Shown: positions 1 through 10,007 of the stretch, piece by piece | Position numbering within the stretch: the first letter of the stretch is position 1 | Layout: each line of letters starts with the position of its first letter | Assembly (NCBI GenBank): GCA_944363915.1 | Contig: CALVVR010000017.1 | Coordinates: 1-35,501, forward strand | DNA: 35,501 nt | Origin: an uncultured Bacilli bacterium | GTDB taxonomy: Bacteria; Bacillota_I; Bacilli_A; RF39; UBA660 | Reading direction: 5' to 3' | The notes under the pieces: generated by a model | The model's input: only the letters and a program-made list of their open reading frames with translations | Database searches by the model: none | Told to the model about the DNA's origin: nothing | Translations under genes and position numbers: made by a program

Positions 1-520
1 CAAATATTGAACCAACAATACCAGAAGTACCAACAATGCCAAGTGTAGATGAAAGTACATCAAATATCGAACCAACAATACCAGAAGTACCAACAATGCC
101 AAGTGTAGATGAAAGTACATCAAATATTGAACCAACAATACCAGAAGTACCAACAATGCCAAGTGTAGATGAAAGTACATCAAATATCGAACCAACAATA
201 CCAGAAGTACCAACAATGCCAAGTGTAGATGAAAGTACATCAAATATTGAACCAACAATACCAGAAGTACCAACAATGCCAAGTGTAGATGAAAGTACAT
301 CAAATATTGAACCAACAATACCAGAAGTACCAACAATGCCAAGTGTAGATGAAAGTACATCAAATATCGAACCAACAGTACCAGAAATACCAACAATGCC
401 AAGTGTAGATGAAAGTACATCAAGTATCGAACCAACAGTACCAGAAATACCAACAATGCCAAGTGTAGATGAAAGTACATCAAGTATCGAACCAACAGTA
501 CCAGAAGTACCAACAATGCC
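1..520 (+). repeat. 60-bp in-frame coding tandem repeat (8 full units and a partial ninth)
   Basis: Units begin at 1, 61, 121, 181, 241, 301, 361 and 421; the ninth (481) diverges after base 520. The array probably continues leftwards outside the window. Units 1-6 are identical in protein and differ only by one silent T/C (ATT or ATC for Ile). Units 7-9 carry Ile-to-Val, Val-to-Ile and Asn-to-Ser changes. The silent variant runs T,C,T,C,T,T,C across units 1-7, which suggests some duplications copied a 120-bp dimer. Confidence 0.97.
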
Positions 521-845
521 GAATATTTCGACAAATTCAATTGAATCTTCATCTAATTATACTCCTTTATATGAAGTTCCTATTGCTGATAATACTAAAG
601 AAATACCTACTATTGATACACAACCAGAACAAACATTTACAGTAAATAATCAGACAGTAGAAAATAATATATCTGCTCAAAATAATGGAACTACAATAAC
701 TGCTGCTGTTCCTAGCATGAGATTAGCATTAAACACAATAAGAGAATGTGAAAACACATTAGAAAAATATGGATTCACAATTGATGTAGAAGAAATTGAT
801 TTTGAAGATTCATATCAAGTAATTTTTAAAATAGAAAAAAAATAG
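1..845 (+). CDS. Tandem-repeat protein, 5'-partial, function unknown
   Basis: The reading frame is open from the left edge (first full codon at base 3), so the real start lies outside the window; the in-frame ATG codons at 36, 96 and so on are repeat residues, not starts. About 280 residues are visible. Residues 1-175 or so are a 20-residue repeat with consensus MPSVDESTSNIEPTIPEVPT, rich in Pro, Thr, Ser and Glu, of the sort that forms extended stalks or linkers. A non-repetitive Ser/Asn/Thr-rich linker follows, then a compact module of about 45 residues (from VPSMRLALNTIREC to YQVIFKIEKK) that looks like helix-strand-strand. There is no LPXTG motif, transmembrane segment or Cys-rich anchor at the C-terminus, so cell-wall display is not supported by what is visible. 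I do not recognise the C-terminal module. The gene is followed by a strong terminator and is convergent with pgi. Confidence 0.8.
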   Translation, partial: NIEPTIPEVPTMPSVDESTSNIEPTIPEVPTMPSVDESTSNIEPTIPEVPTMPSVDESTSNIEPTIPEVPTMPSVDESTSNIEPTIPEVPTMPSVDESTSNIEPTIPEVPTMPSVDESTSNIEPTVPEIPTMPSVDESTSSIEPTVPEIPTMPSVDESTSSIEPTVPEVPTMPNISTNSIESSSNYTPLYEVPIADNTKEIPTIDTQPEQTFTVNNQTVENNISAQNNGTTITAAVPSMRLALNTIRECENTLEKYGFTIDVEEIDFEDSYQVIFKIEKK

Positions 846-898
846 ACAGACTGAGCTTATCACTAAAAAAATTTATTAAAAATATTATCAAGTGAATT

Positions 899-935
899 AA
901 ACCCTATTTCCATGTCCAAGAAATGGGGTTTTTAT
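899..935 (+). terminator. Rho-independent terminator of the repeat-protein gene
   Basis: A 12-bp stem (AAACCCTATTTC pairing with GAAATGGGGTTT, one G-U pair) with a 9-nt loop is followed by a T-rich stretch, 54 bp after the stop codon. Confidence 0.85.
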
Positions 936-1035
936 ATTTAATTAAAATTTATAATTTAAAACTAAAGTAATTTTTTAACAATATTGATTTATCTTTAATT
1001 ATATTATTTTAATATTTCAATTTTATTGACATTGA

Positions 1036-1065
1036 AAAAGCAGATAACTTTTAGTATCTGCTTTT
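1036..1065 (-). terminator. Terminator of the glucan synthase-pgi operon
   Basis: A perfect 11-bp inverted repeat (AAAAGCAGATA and TATCTGCTTTT) with an 8-nt loop lies just beyond the pgi stop codon. On the minus strand the stem ends in a run of T. Its symmetry could also let it act on plus-strand transcripts. Confidence 0.8.
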
Positions 1066-1072
1066 AAAATAA

Positions 1073-2266
1073 TTATTTTTTTAATTCTTTTTCAATTAAT
1101 TTTTTATATGCGGTTACTCCAGGTTGGTCAAAAGGATTAACATCTAACAAATATCCTCCAGCGGCAGCAGCAATTTCAAAAAAGTAAATTAACATGCCAA
1201 TATGGAATTCATCTAAGTCATCAATCATAATGACATTACTTTCTACCCCGGCTTCAAAATGAGCGTAAGCAACTTGCTTAAGAGCAATCATATTAATATC
1301 TTCAACTGGATACTTATATAAATTGTTTTTTAGATTTCCTTTTTTATCAATCCCTATGATAGTTTCAAAAATAATTGGCGTTCCATCTTGATAAAATTGA
1401 CCTAAAGAATGCAAATCTCTAGTATTATTAGAAGAACTTGGCAAAATTCCTTTTTTATTTTTTCCTTGAGTTTCGCCAAATAGTTGTTTTAACCATTCGA
1501 CAAAATATTCTAGTTTAGGCTCATAAAATGTAAATAATTCAACTAATTTTCCTTGATGATATAAACTATCTCTTATTGTTGCATATTTAAAAGCAAGATC
1601 TTTATTAACTTTTTTAATTCCTAGTAATAATTTATCAATGTCAATACCACTAACAGCAATTGGAAGAAGACCGACAGCTGTCAATACTGAATACCTTCCT
1701 CCAATTTGTGTAGGAACAATGAATGATTGATAATTATTATTATCAGCTAATTTACGTAAAATTCCTTTTTCTGGATCAGTTGTAATAATAATTCTTTTTT
1801 TAAGTTCATCATCAGTATATTTATTTTTCATTTTTTCATAAATAATATCAAAAGCAATACTTGGTTCTAAAGTCGTTCCAGATTTAGAAATAACATTTAT
1901 TATTGTTTCTTTATCGTCCATATATGAAATTAGTTCAGTAAGATAACTTTCTGATAAAGAGTTGCCAGCAAAAATAATTTCTGGCTTTTCTTTTTTAAAA
2001 TATGGTTTTAAAGCTGTAATTACTGCTTTAGCTCCTAAAAAAGATCCACCAATTCCGATTACAATAAATAATTCACAATTTTTTCTAATTTCTTTGCTGA
2101 TATTTTTAATTTTAATTACCTCGTCAGGAGAAATACATTTATTGATATCATACCAATCTAGCATTTCTCCACCATTATTTAAAGTATTCTTTATTTTTAA
2201 AATTTTATCATCATAAAATTTTAAATTTCTATCTTTTAAATATGTTTTAAAATCAGTTTTAAGCAT
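1073..2266 (-). CDS. pgi: Glucose-6-phosphate isomerase
   Basis: Interconverts glucose 6-phosphate and fructose 6-phosphate in the cytoplasm. Both family signatures are present: GGRYSVLTAVGLLP near the middle, and NPFDQPGVTAYKK at the C-terminus (FDQPGV followed by the conserved Lys). The motif GETQGKN carries the expected catalytic Glu, and DLHSLGQF the conserved His. At 397 aa it is shorter than typical Bacillota enzymes (about 450 aa), mainly through a compact N-terminus. The start ATG (2264-2266) overlaps the upstream stop codon as TAATG, and its GGAGG ribosome binding site lies inside the last codons of the upstream gene, so translation is coupled to the large glucan synthase. It is the last gene of that operon; a terminator follows. 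The pairing suggests hexose-phosphate flow into or out of beta-glucan metabolism (inference). Confidence 0.97.
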   Translation of the reverse strand: MLKTDFKTYLKDRNLKFYDDKILKIKNTLNNGGEMLDWYDINKCISPDEVIKIKNISKEIRKNCELFIVIGIGGSFLGAKAVITALKPYFKKEKPEIIFAGNSLSESYLTELISYMDDKETIINVISKSGTTLEPSIAFDIIYEKMKNKYTDDELKKRIIITTDPEKGILRKLADNNNYQSFIVPTQIGGRYSVLTAVGLLPIAVSGIDIDKLLLGIKKVNKDLAFKYATIRDSLYHQGKLVELFTFYEPKLEYFVEWLKQLFGETQGKNKKGILPSSSNNTRDLHSLGQFYQDGTPIIFETIIGIDKKGNLKNNLYKYPVEDINMIALKQVAYAHFEAGVESNVIMIDDLDEFHIGMLIYFFEIAAAAGGYLLDVNPFDQPGVTAYKKLIEKELKK

Positions 2267-5200
2267 TATTTTCCTCCTCGTATCTGAACAATCACTACGT
2301 GATCGCTGTTGTCATCAATTAATGGAATATAATTATGTTTAATAGTTTTATTATCCACAGTAATACTATTTTTATCTTTTTTAATTACTGTTATGTTATA
2401 AGTTGAATTATTGTATTTGTAATTAATTTCATATTTATTCCAACTACTTGGTAGATGTGGTTTAATATAAAGTTTTTTTCCTATTTTATTAAACCCTAGT
2501 ATGTCAATTAAACCAACACGATAAAACCATCCCGCACTACCTGTATACCAACTCCAACCACCTTTAGCTTTAAAATTATTATTACTATAGATATCGGCAG
2601 CAATAGCAAAAGGTTCTAATTGGTAAATGTCAGCATCATTTTTATTTTTACTTCGTTCAATTGGGTTAACCATTTGATATACTTTATAAGCTAAATCATA
2701 ATTTCCAGTTTTAATTAAAGCTTGAATATACCAAGCAACTGCATGGGTATATTGTCCACCATTTTCTCTAATTCCTTTAGGATAGTCCATAATGTATCCA
2801 GGATCGTCTTTAGAATTTTCAAAAGCTGGATATAATAATCTTACAATTTTTAAATCTTTATCGAATAATTGGTCATTTACAGCATTTAAGATTGATGGTA
2901 TTTGTTCTTTTGTAGCAATATTAGAAAGAATAGCAAAACTTTGAGAAATTAAATCTATTTTACATTCTAAATTATCTTTAGATCCTAATTTATTTCCATT
3001 ATCAAAAAATGCTCTTAAATAATATTCACCATCCCAAGCGTTTTCTTTTAATGATTTCTCTAATTTTTCTTTAAATTCTAACCATTCATTAATTTTTATT
3101 TTTTTATTATATCTATTAGTGAAATCAATAAATTTATCTATTACTTGATATAAGAAGAATCCTAACCAAACACTAGTTCCTTTGCCTTTTTCACCTACTT
3201 TATTCATTCCATCGTTCCAGTCGCCACCGCGTATAAGTGGTAATCCGTTTTCACCAATTTCTTTTTGTGCTAATTTAAGGGCTAACAAACAATGATCATA
3301 AAGACTAGCTGTTTTATCAGTATATATATATTCAATTCCTCTTTCCATTTCTTTATCATCAAGTAAAGGTCCATCGACAAAACAAATCTGTTCATCTAAA
3401 ATTGAATAATCATCAGTAATATTTAAATATTCACTAGTTGCATAAATAAGCCATAAATAATCATCTTTATACTTTGAACGTAATCCAATATTAGTTTCTT
3501 TATGCCACCAATGGAGAACATCACCTTCTTTAAATTGATGTTTTGCATTCCATAAAATCTGTTTTCTTGTTATTTCTGGATGTATTAAACAAATATTCAT
3601 ACTATCTTGCAATTGATCACGATAACCATATGCTCCACCAACTTGATAAAAACCAGCTTTAGCATAAATTCTAGAAGTTATTGCTTGATAAGCTAACCAT
3701 CCATTAAGCATATAATTAAAACTTTCATCATTCGTTTTTATTTGAATAACATCTAACATATCTTGCCAATATTTAACAGTTCTTTTTTCTTCAGCCTTAA
3801 TTTTATTAATTGAATTATATTTATTTAATAAATTTTTAACATTTTCTTCATTAGTAGCTCCTAGAACAAAAGTAAGTTCTTTTTCTTCTGAAGGATTTAT
3901 ATATACAGATGTTTCTATTTCTTTAGATAATATTCTGTTTATTTTTGCATCTTCGATTGGTAAGGTACAACTCATAAATGTTATCATTTTAGAAAAATAC
4001 TGACTATATTGGTTTTTAAGCAATACACAGTTATCTTCTTTATTAAATTCATTTAAAATGTAACGACTAGATTTTTCTTCAGTAACACCTAAACATGGTT
4101 TAATCCAATATTTTAAAACAATTCTTTGTTTAGAAGTTCCATTATTTTTAATTTTTAAATGATAAAACTTAATTGGATCGTCACAGGCAACAAATTGCGT
4201 TAAATTTAAGTCAATATTTTTCCATTTACCTAAAAAGTTCATTTTACCAAAACTCACTTCTGTTAATTGATATTTTAAATGAATATCGTTAATTTTTATT
4301 CCTTCAGAACAATCGGCTAATAACGGATCATTTGACCAAGATGTCAATTTGTATTCACGGCTGTTTTCGGCATATGTAAATCCTGTTTGATTATTAGAAA
4401 TAATACTACCAAAGTGTTCATTTGCAAGAATATTACACCATATTAAAGGAGTATCTGGGTTAGTAATAATATATTTTTTACCATCGTTACTAAAGCCACC
4501 ATAATTATTATAAAATTTAAGTTTCTTATTATCATATTCAATAAATTGACTGTTTTCTTTTTTTACTCTTTCTTTTCGATTAATTGTGTTTAATTTTTGT
4601 AAATTTAACACAAATTCTTCTAAAGAGTGGTATTTGCTACTATCAATTTTAATCCTTGCTACTGTTTTGAATAAGGTAATTTCATTTTCATTAACATTAC
4701 TAGGATCAATTACATAAATATTTCCTGGAGTTTTACTAAAACTATTTAAAGCATACATACGATATTTTTCATTTTCAATTTCTTCGTTGATTATTTTTTT
4801 ATCTTGTTTATCTTTACTATTTAAAATAATCAAATCTATGAAAATTGATTTACTTTTATAATATTCAAATGTGTGTAAAACTTCTTTGATTAAACTTAAG
4901 TTATCTAATTTTTCAACTTCTAGAAAAACAATCGGTCGATCTCCAGAAATGCCAAATCTCCATAAACCAGTTTGATTCAATACATTATTTTTTAAGATTT
5001 CTTTTCTTTCTTGATTAATACTAATGTGACTAGTTTGATATAAATAATTTAACATTGTATTGTAAAGTCGCATATCGTGACCAGTAATATCAACCATTTT
5101 GTTAGTAACATTACTCATAATAGTGGCTACTTCAAATGCTTTTTCGGAAATAACATCAGAATTAGAAAATATATTAACTATCTCTAAAACTTGTTCTTTG

Positions 5201-8200
5201 GATTTGCCAAAACCGTTGATTAAATAAACTGTTTTTTCATTATTAGCTTTAATTGTAACTTTACTTCTTAAGCTGATAATTGGATCGATGCAAGTTCCAC
5301 ATTTATTACTAAGTTTTTGTTCTAAAGCAATTGGATTAGCTCCAGTTCTATTTCGTCCAATAAAATTATAACGATTAGTTTCATAACTATATTTACTATT
5401 TTCATCTATTAATAGTCTATTAACCATATAATAAGTAACGTCTTTATCTCGTAATTTGCGATGAATAATAATTGAATTAGTATTTTCATCATATTCACTT
5501 TGAACAAATAAATTTTGAAAAGTTCTGTGACTTATGTCATCTATATTTTCACTTAAGATTGGTTCAGTATAAGTAGTTAATTCTAAAGTTTTATCTTTTT
5601 CTCCTATGTTCTTAAAAGTGATTTTTCTAATTTCTGCATGATGTGTTTTAGTAACTACAACTTCAGTAGTTGTAATAATATCATGATCTGACCTAATAAA
5701 TTTTATTTTATCTAAAGCAAAAACAACTTCATATTTTTCTGGCATTTTATTAATCGGTGCATAAGTATTACACCAAATTTCGTTAGTATCGATATCTTTA
5801 ATATATAAGAAAATGCCGTAATCTTGTTCAGTAATTTTACGATAACGATTTAATTGAATGGTTCGATACCGACTAAAACCATTGCCTCGATCGTTCATGA
5901 AAACACTATATTTTGAATTAGACAAAATAGAAACTTCTGGTAAAGTTGCGAGATTGTGAAAAACTCTAATGTCATTGATAAACGACTCTTTTTCATAAGT
6001 ATATTTTTTATATTTTGTAATATTAACATCAATAATTGGTTTTAATTGAACTTTTTCCTTATTCAATATTTCAAAAGCATGATTATTAATATCATTGATA
6101 AAGTATTTTTGAATTACATTATTTTTTAAAGTATTGGTAATACTTGCTAAAATCATGCCTTGATGGTGAGCAAAATAAGAATAAACAATTGCTTTGTCTT
6201 CATCATCATATGATTCATAAAAACCGTATTTGCCGATTAATTTTAAATTTTCTAATTTTTTCATATTTTTTAAAACTTCGTTAGTAAATCGTGGTAGTAC
6301 TAAAATTGAACTATATGGTGATATAACAATTCGATTGTTTGCTTCTTCTTGAAGCTTTAAATAAGGTGTTGCAAAAGCTTTATATTTATAGTTTTGAGCA
6401 TCGTCCAATTCATTATATGCTGATTCAGAAATGCCCCAAGGATATTTTCGATTAACTTCTTTCATAAACTCTTTTTGGGCGTAAAAAGCAAAGTCATAAC
6501 TTTCATCAATTAGGGTATTTTCATAAGTTGGAATAAATATTAATGGCATAAAATATTCGAAAGAAGTTCCTGACCAAGACACTAGGCCTTTTTTTCTTTT
6601 GTAAGTAGTAAGTGTTTTATCAAGATTAAACCAATGTTTACTAGGAACATCACCTTTAGCAATTGCTAAATAACTAGTTATTCGACTTTCGCTGGCAAAT
6701 TTATTATAATTAAATGGTTCTAAAATTGCTTCGTCAACATTGTATCCAATACTAAAAACGTCATTTTGATTATAAAGTTTAGAAAAATCGGTTTCATGAA
6801 TTAATTTTTCAATTTTAGATACTAAATCAAGTTCATTTAGTGATTTTAAAAATTCTTTAATTGTTATTAAGGAAGCAATAAAATTTCCACTATCGACAGT
6901 TGAAATAAAATGTGGATATATTACTTCTAATGTATCAATTTTATACCAATTATAAAGGTGGCCATTCCATTTTGGTAGCTTTTCAATTGTGTTAATTATT
7001 TTGTTGAAATAATCAATTACTTCTTTTTTATTAATAAATTCTAATTCATAAGCTGATAAAATTGCAACTAATGATAACCCAATATTAGTTGGAGAAGTTT
7101 TATAATCAGTCTTTTTTTCACGATTTAATTGATAATTATCACAAATTAAATAGTTGTTTTCTTTGGTAATATTTTCTTTAAAAAATTTCCAAGTTAATTT
7201 AGCAATATTAGTTAAATACTCACAATCTTCTTTTTTTAATTTTTCATCTTCTTGTTTTATATCTTCACTGATAGCATAAGCCAAAAAAGGAGCAATGATA
7301 AAAAATATTGCGATAATAATACATTCTATTGGATGTTTACTTATTGATAAAGCTAAAATGATAAGCAATACAGCCACAAAATAATTTATCCAAAACTGCT
7401 TTAAATGATTAGATAAAGTTGTTTTAACTTGTTTTGCTGCATCTTCAGCAGTCATCCATTGTAGTAGATGTTTTTTACTGATAGTCATTCGATAAATAGA
7501 AGTTAAAAAAGATTTGATATATAAATAAGCATTGTAAGGAATACTAGTAAATACAGATAATGTTCGTAAAATAAATGCTTGATATCCAAACGCCATAATA
7601 TTATAATATTTTAAATTTTTACTGTTTTTACTTTGAACAGTAAACAATTGTATTATATAAGAAATAACTGGTAAAATAACTATAAATAAAATAAATATTA
7701 ACCACCAATATGGATGATTCATCGAATAACTTGATAGACAAATTAATATTAACAATAATGAAAAATCTAATAAACTTCTTCTAATATTATCAATTATTTT
7801 AAATTTGCCTAAAGTATTAATTGGATTTTTATATTTTTGATTATCTTCATTTTTTACATTTTTAAAAATCCAATTAATAATTTGCATATCTCCTCTTGCC
7901 CAACGTGAACGCCTTGTAGCATCAACTAAAAATTTAGATGGAAAATCATCAAATAATTCAATATCACTAACAACACCACATCTTAAATAATTTCCTTCAA
8001 GTAAATCGTGACTTAAAATAAGTTGACTAGGAAATCGTTTTTTCAAAACTGTTTGATAAATTTCTAAATCATAAATCCCCTTACCAATAAAACTACCTTC
8101 ATCAAAAACATCTTGATAAAAATTAGGGACGATTGTTGAATAAGGATCTAAGCCACCAATTCCTGCATAAATTTGTGAAAATAACGATTTATTAGTTGAT

Positions 8201-9921
8201 TCAACATCAACACTTATTTTGGGTTGTAAAATTCCATATCCTTTAATCACTTTGTTTTTTTCTTTGTTTAAAATAGGTTTATTAATAGGATGTGCCATTG
8301 CACCTACTAATTTTAAAGCACTATTTAATACTAATTGTGTATCAACATCTAATGTTATAACATATTTTATTTTATGTTTAAAATTATTAAAAGTATGAAT
8401 TTGAAACCAATTTTTTTGTTCTTTTTCAGTTAAATTATTTAAAATTAAATCGTTAAAATGTAATAAAGCTCCTCTTTTTCTTTCGTAACCTAAAAAAGTT
8501 TCTTCACTTTCACTATATTTTCTCGTCCGATAAGCAAAATAAAATATTTCTTCATGATATTTTTTATTTAATTCACAAACTTTTAAAAGTCCTTCTTCTT
8601 TTATTTCTTCATCTTTTTCATAATTTTCCGTTTTACATTCGCAAGCATCACCTAAAAGAGTAAAATAAATATTTTTAGATTTATTAGCTAAATAATAATT
8701 TTCTAATTTGCTAAAAACCTCGTCGACTTTTTGTTTATTTTTTAAAATTGTTGGAATAACAACCATTGTTTTGCAATCTTTAGGAATACCTTTTTCAAAA
8801 TCTAGCTTTGCAAGTGGTTTTGCCGGATAGAGTTTAAGATAAATTTTGTTTAAGAAAGTTATAACAATCTCACTTACTGGAATAATTAAGATTAAAAATC
8901 CTAGCCATTTATTTGGAATAAAATAGTAAGATAGAATAATTGATAATAAGACGCTAAAGATAATTATTAAGGATAGATAAATAAATGTTTTAAATTTTAT
9001 ATTTTGATAAGGAAATAGTAAATTTCCGATGTTTTTATCTTTTTTTATTAATTCTTCTGCTAACTTTTCAATATTTTTGTTTCTTTTTTTTGCCAATTTT
9101 ATCAGTTGTCGACGATATAGATTTTTAGTTTCTAATGTCATAGTTGTATAATATGGATCCTTATTTAATGTTTTTTCAGCATAACATAAAGTATTATTAA
9201 GACTCTCAACTTTTATATTTTCAATCTCTTTGATACTATAAAAAATATTAGAAATTAATATATTATCATTAGTATTATCTAAATGTTCTTTATTTATTAT
9301 TTTTCTTAAAGAAATATTATTACTCTCTAGATAATTATTAAACTGCTTAAATGCGTTATTAGAAAAATTACCTAAATTTTTAATTTTGTCATTGAAAAAA
9401 ACAATTGCTGAAGAAGATTTATAAAAATTATCGGGTAAATATCGTTCTAATTTTAAATTATTTTTTTTCATAACATCTTTTATCATTTTTTTAATAATAT
9501 AATTAATTTTTTCTTTTTCTTTTATTTTTTCTTTTTCTTTTTGACAAATTTCACTTAATTTATTTAAGAGAACGATTGATAATGCTACAGGTATAATTTT
9601 GATTTCTTCGTAGTTTAAATGAATATTATTTTTTTTACAATAATCTTTAATATTCATAATTAAATTAACTTCATCAATTCGATAATTTCTAAATTCCAAA
9701 ATATGAGTTAAAATATTAATTAAATTAACATTTTTATATAAATATTGCTTTTCTTTTTTCTTTTTATTAAATTGTTTAATTGCATCACTTTTTTCTACTA
9801 TTAAATAATAATTATCGATTATCCATTCGTTAACAATACCAATAAAGTAATGATGTTTGGTTATTCTAATTAAATTATCATAATGTTTAGTTATTATTTT
9901 TAATCTATTTTTTATATTCAA
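2266..9921 (-). CDS. Cyclic beta-1,2-glucan synthase-like giant membrane protein (GT84, glucoamylase-like and GH94 regions)
   Basis: A 2551-residue NdvB/Cgs-type protein. In the family such enzymes polymerise glucose from UDP-glucose into beta-1,2-glucan, cyclise it and adjust chain length. Visible order: N-terminal cytosolic region (about 1-310), two membrane helices (about 314-360), a GT84-like glycosyltransferase with DVD (525-527), HDLLEG (638-643) and RWARGDMQ (673-680), further membrane helices (about 710-910), a glucoamylase-like region beginning near PKWNGHLYNWY (the part assigned to cyclisation, GH189, in recent family work), a beta-sandwich region, then a C-terminal GH94 phosphorylase-like domain with GGDWNDGMN (Asp-2234 and Asp-2237) and GWSWYTGSAGW. 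All key motifs look intact. Start is TTG at 9921; an in-frame stop lies six codons upstream and no ATG intervenes. It overlaps pgi as TAATG. Family assignment is strong; whether it makes cyclic glucan rather than degrading or remodelling it is inference. Confidence 0.9.
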   Translation of the reverse strand: MNIKNRLKIITKHYDNLIRITKHHYFIGIVNEWIIDNYYLIVEKSDAIKQFNKKKKEKQYLYKNVNLINILTHILEFRNYRIDEVNLIMNIKDYCKKNNIHLNYEEIKIIPVALSIVLLNKLSEICQKEKEKIKEKEKINYIIKKMIKDVMKKNNLKLERYLPDNFYKSSSAIVFFNDKIKNLGNFSNNAFKQFNNYLESNNISLRKIINKEHLDNTNDNILISNIFYSIKEIENIKVESLNNTLCYAEKTLNKDPYYTTMTLETKNLYRRQLIKLAKKRNKNIEKLAEELIKKDKNIGNLLFPYQNIKFKTFIYLSLIIIFSVLLSIILSYYFIPNKWLGFLILIIPVSEIVITFLNKIYLKLYPAKPLAKLDFEKGIPKDCKTMVVIPTILKNKQKVDEVFSKLENYYLANKSKNIYFTLLGDACECKTENYEKDEEIKEEGLLKVCELNKKYHEEIFYFAYRTRKYSESEETFLGYERKRGALLHFNDLILNNLTEKEQKNWFQIHTFNNFKHKIKYVITLDVDTQLVLNSALKLVGAMAHPINKPILNKEKNKVIKGYGILQPKISVDVESTNKSLFSQIYAGIGGLDPYSTIVPNFYQDVFDEGSFIGKGIYDLEIYQTVLKKRFPSQLILSHDLLEGNYLRCGVVSDIELFDDFPSKFLVDATRRSRWARGDMQIINWIFKNVKNEDNQKYKNPINTLGKFKIIDNIRRSLLDFSLLLILICLSSYSMNHPYWWLIFILFIVILPVISYIIQLFTVQSKNSKNLKYYNIMAFGYQAFILRTLSVFTSIPYNAYLYIKSFLTSIYRMTISKKHLLQWMTAEDAAKQVKTTLSNHLKQFWINYFVAVLLIILALSISKHPIECIIIAIFFIIAPFLAYAISEDIKQEDEKLKKEDCEYLTNIAKLTWKFFKENITKENNYLICDNYQLNREKKTDYKTSPTNIGLSLVAILSAYELEFINKKEVIDYFNKIINTIEKLPKWNGHLYNWYKIDTLEVIYPHFISTVDSGNFIASLITIKEFLKSLNELDLVSKIEKLIHETDFSKLYNQNDVFSIGYNVDEAILEPFNYNKFASESRITSYLAIAKGDVPSKHWFNLDKTLTTYKRKKGLVSWSGTSFEYFMPLIFIPTYENTLIDESYDFAFYAQKEFMKEVNRKYPWGISESAYNELDDAQNYKYKAFATPYLKLQEEANNRIVISPYSSILVLPRFTNEVLKNMKKLENLKLIGKYGFYESYDDEDKAIVYSYFAHHQGMILASITNTLKNNVIQKYFINDINNHAFEILNKEKVQLKPIIDVNITKYKKYTYEKESFINDIRVFHNLATLPEVSILSNSKYSVFMNDRGNGFSRYRTIQLNRYRKITEQDYGIFLYIKDIDTNEIWCNTYAPINKMPEKYEVVFALDKIKFIRSDHDIITTTEVVVTKTHHAEIRKITFKNIGEKDKTLELTTYTEPILSENIDDISHRTFQNLFVQSEYDENTNSIIIHRKLRDKDVTYYMVNRLLIDENSKYSYETNRYNFIGRNRTGANPIALEQKLSNKCGTCIDPIISLRSKVTIKANNEKTVYLINGFGKSKEQVLEIVNIFSNSDVISEKAFEVATIMSNVTNKMVDITGHDMRLYNTMLNYLYQTSHISINQERKEILKNNVLNQTGLWRFGISGDRPIVFLEVEKLDNLSLIKEVLHTFEYYKSKSIFIDLIILNSKDKQDKKIINEEIENEKYRMYALNSFSKTPGNIYVIDPSNVNENEITLFKTVARIKIDSSKYHSLEEFVLNLQKLNTINRKERVKKENSQFIEYDNKKLKFYNNYGGFSNDGKKYIITNPDTPLIWCNILANEHFGSIISNNQTGFTYAENSREYKLTSWSNDPLLADCSEGIKINDIHLKYQLTEVSFGKMNFLGKWKNIDLNLTQFVACDDPIKFYHLKIKNNGTSKQRIVLKYWIKPCLGVTEEKSSRYILNEFNKEDNCVLLKNQYSQYFSKMITFMSCTLPIEDAKINRILSKEIETSVYINPSEEKELTFVLGATNEENVKNLLNKYNSINKIKAEEKRTVKYWQDMLDVIQIKTNDESFNYMLNGWLAYQAITSRIYAKAGFYQVGGAYGYRDQLQDSMNICLIHPEITRKQILWNAKHQFKEGDVLHWWHKETNIGLRSKYKDDYLWLIYATSEYLNITDDYSILDEQICFVDGPLLDDKEMERGIEYIYTDKTASLYDHCLLALKLAQKEIGENGLPLIRGGDWNDGMNKVGEKGKGTSVWLGFFLYQVIDKFIDFTNRYNKKIKINEWLEFKEKLEKSLKENAWDGEYYLRAFFDNGNKLGSKDNLECKIDLISQSFAILSNIATKEQIPSILNAVNDQLFDKDLKIVRLLYPAFENSKDDPGYIMDYPKGIRENGGQYTHAVAWYIQALIKTGNYDLAYKVYQMVNPIERSKNKNDADIYQLEPFAIAADIYSNNNFKAKGGWSWYTGSAGWFYRVGLIDILGFNKIGKKLYIKPHLPSSWNKYEINYKYNNSTYNITVIKKDKNSITVDNKTIKHNYIPLIDDNSDHVVIVQIRGGK

Positions 9922-9953
9922 GTTTATCCCTGCTTCCTAATTTTTTCTTTACT

Positions 9954-9983
9954 AATATATCATATTTTTAACATTTATGTAAA
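9954..9983 (-). promoter_or_regulatory. Promoter of the glucan synthase-pgi operon
   Basis: On the minus strand: -35 TTTACA, 18-bp spacer, extended -10 TGA-TATATT, about 33 bp upstream of the TTG start. Confidence 0.6.
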
Positions 9984-10007
9984 TAAAAGTATAAATTACA
10001 AGCTAGA

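Noticed and set aside
1-520. Regular 60-bp periodicity resembling a CRISPR array
   Set aside because: Units are contiguous with no variable spacers, lie in frame, and translate to a clean 20-residue repeat.
2351-2359. Perfect DnaA box TTATCCACA
   Set aside because: A single copy inside the coding sequence of the glucan synthase with no clustered boxes or AT-rich unwinding element; probably chance, although the window may be near the origin.
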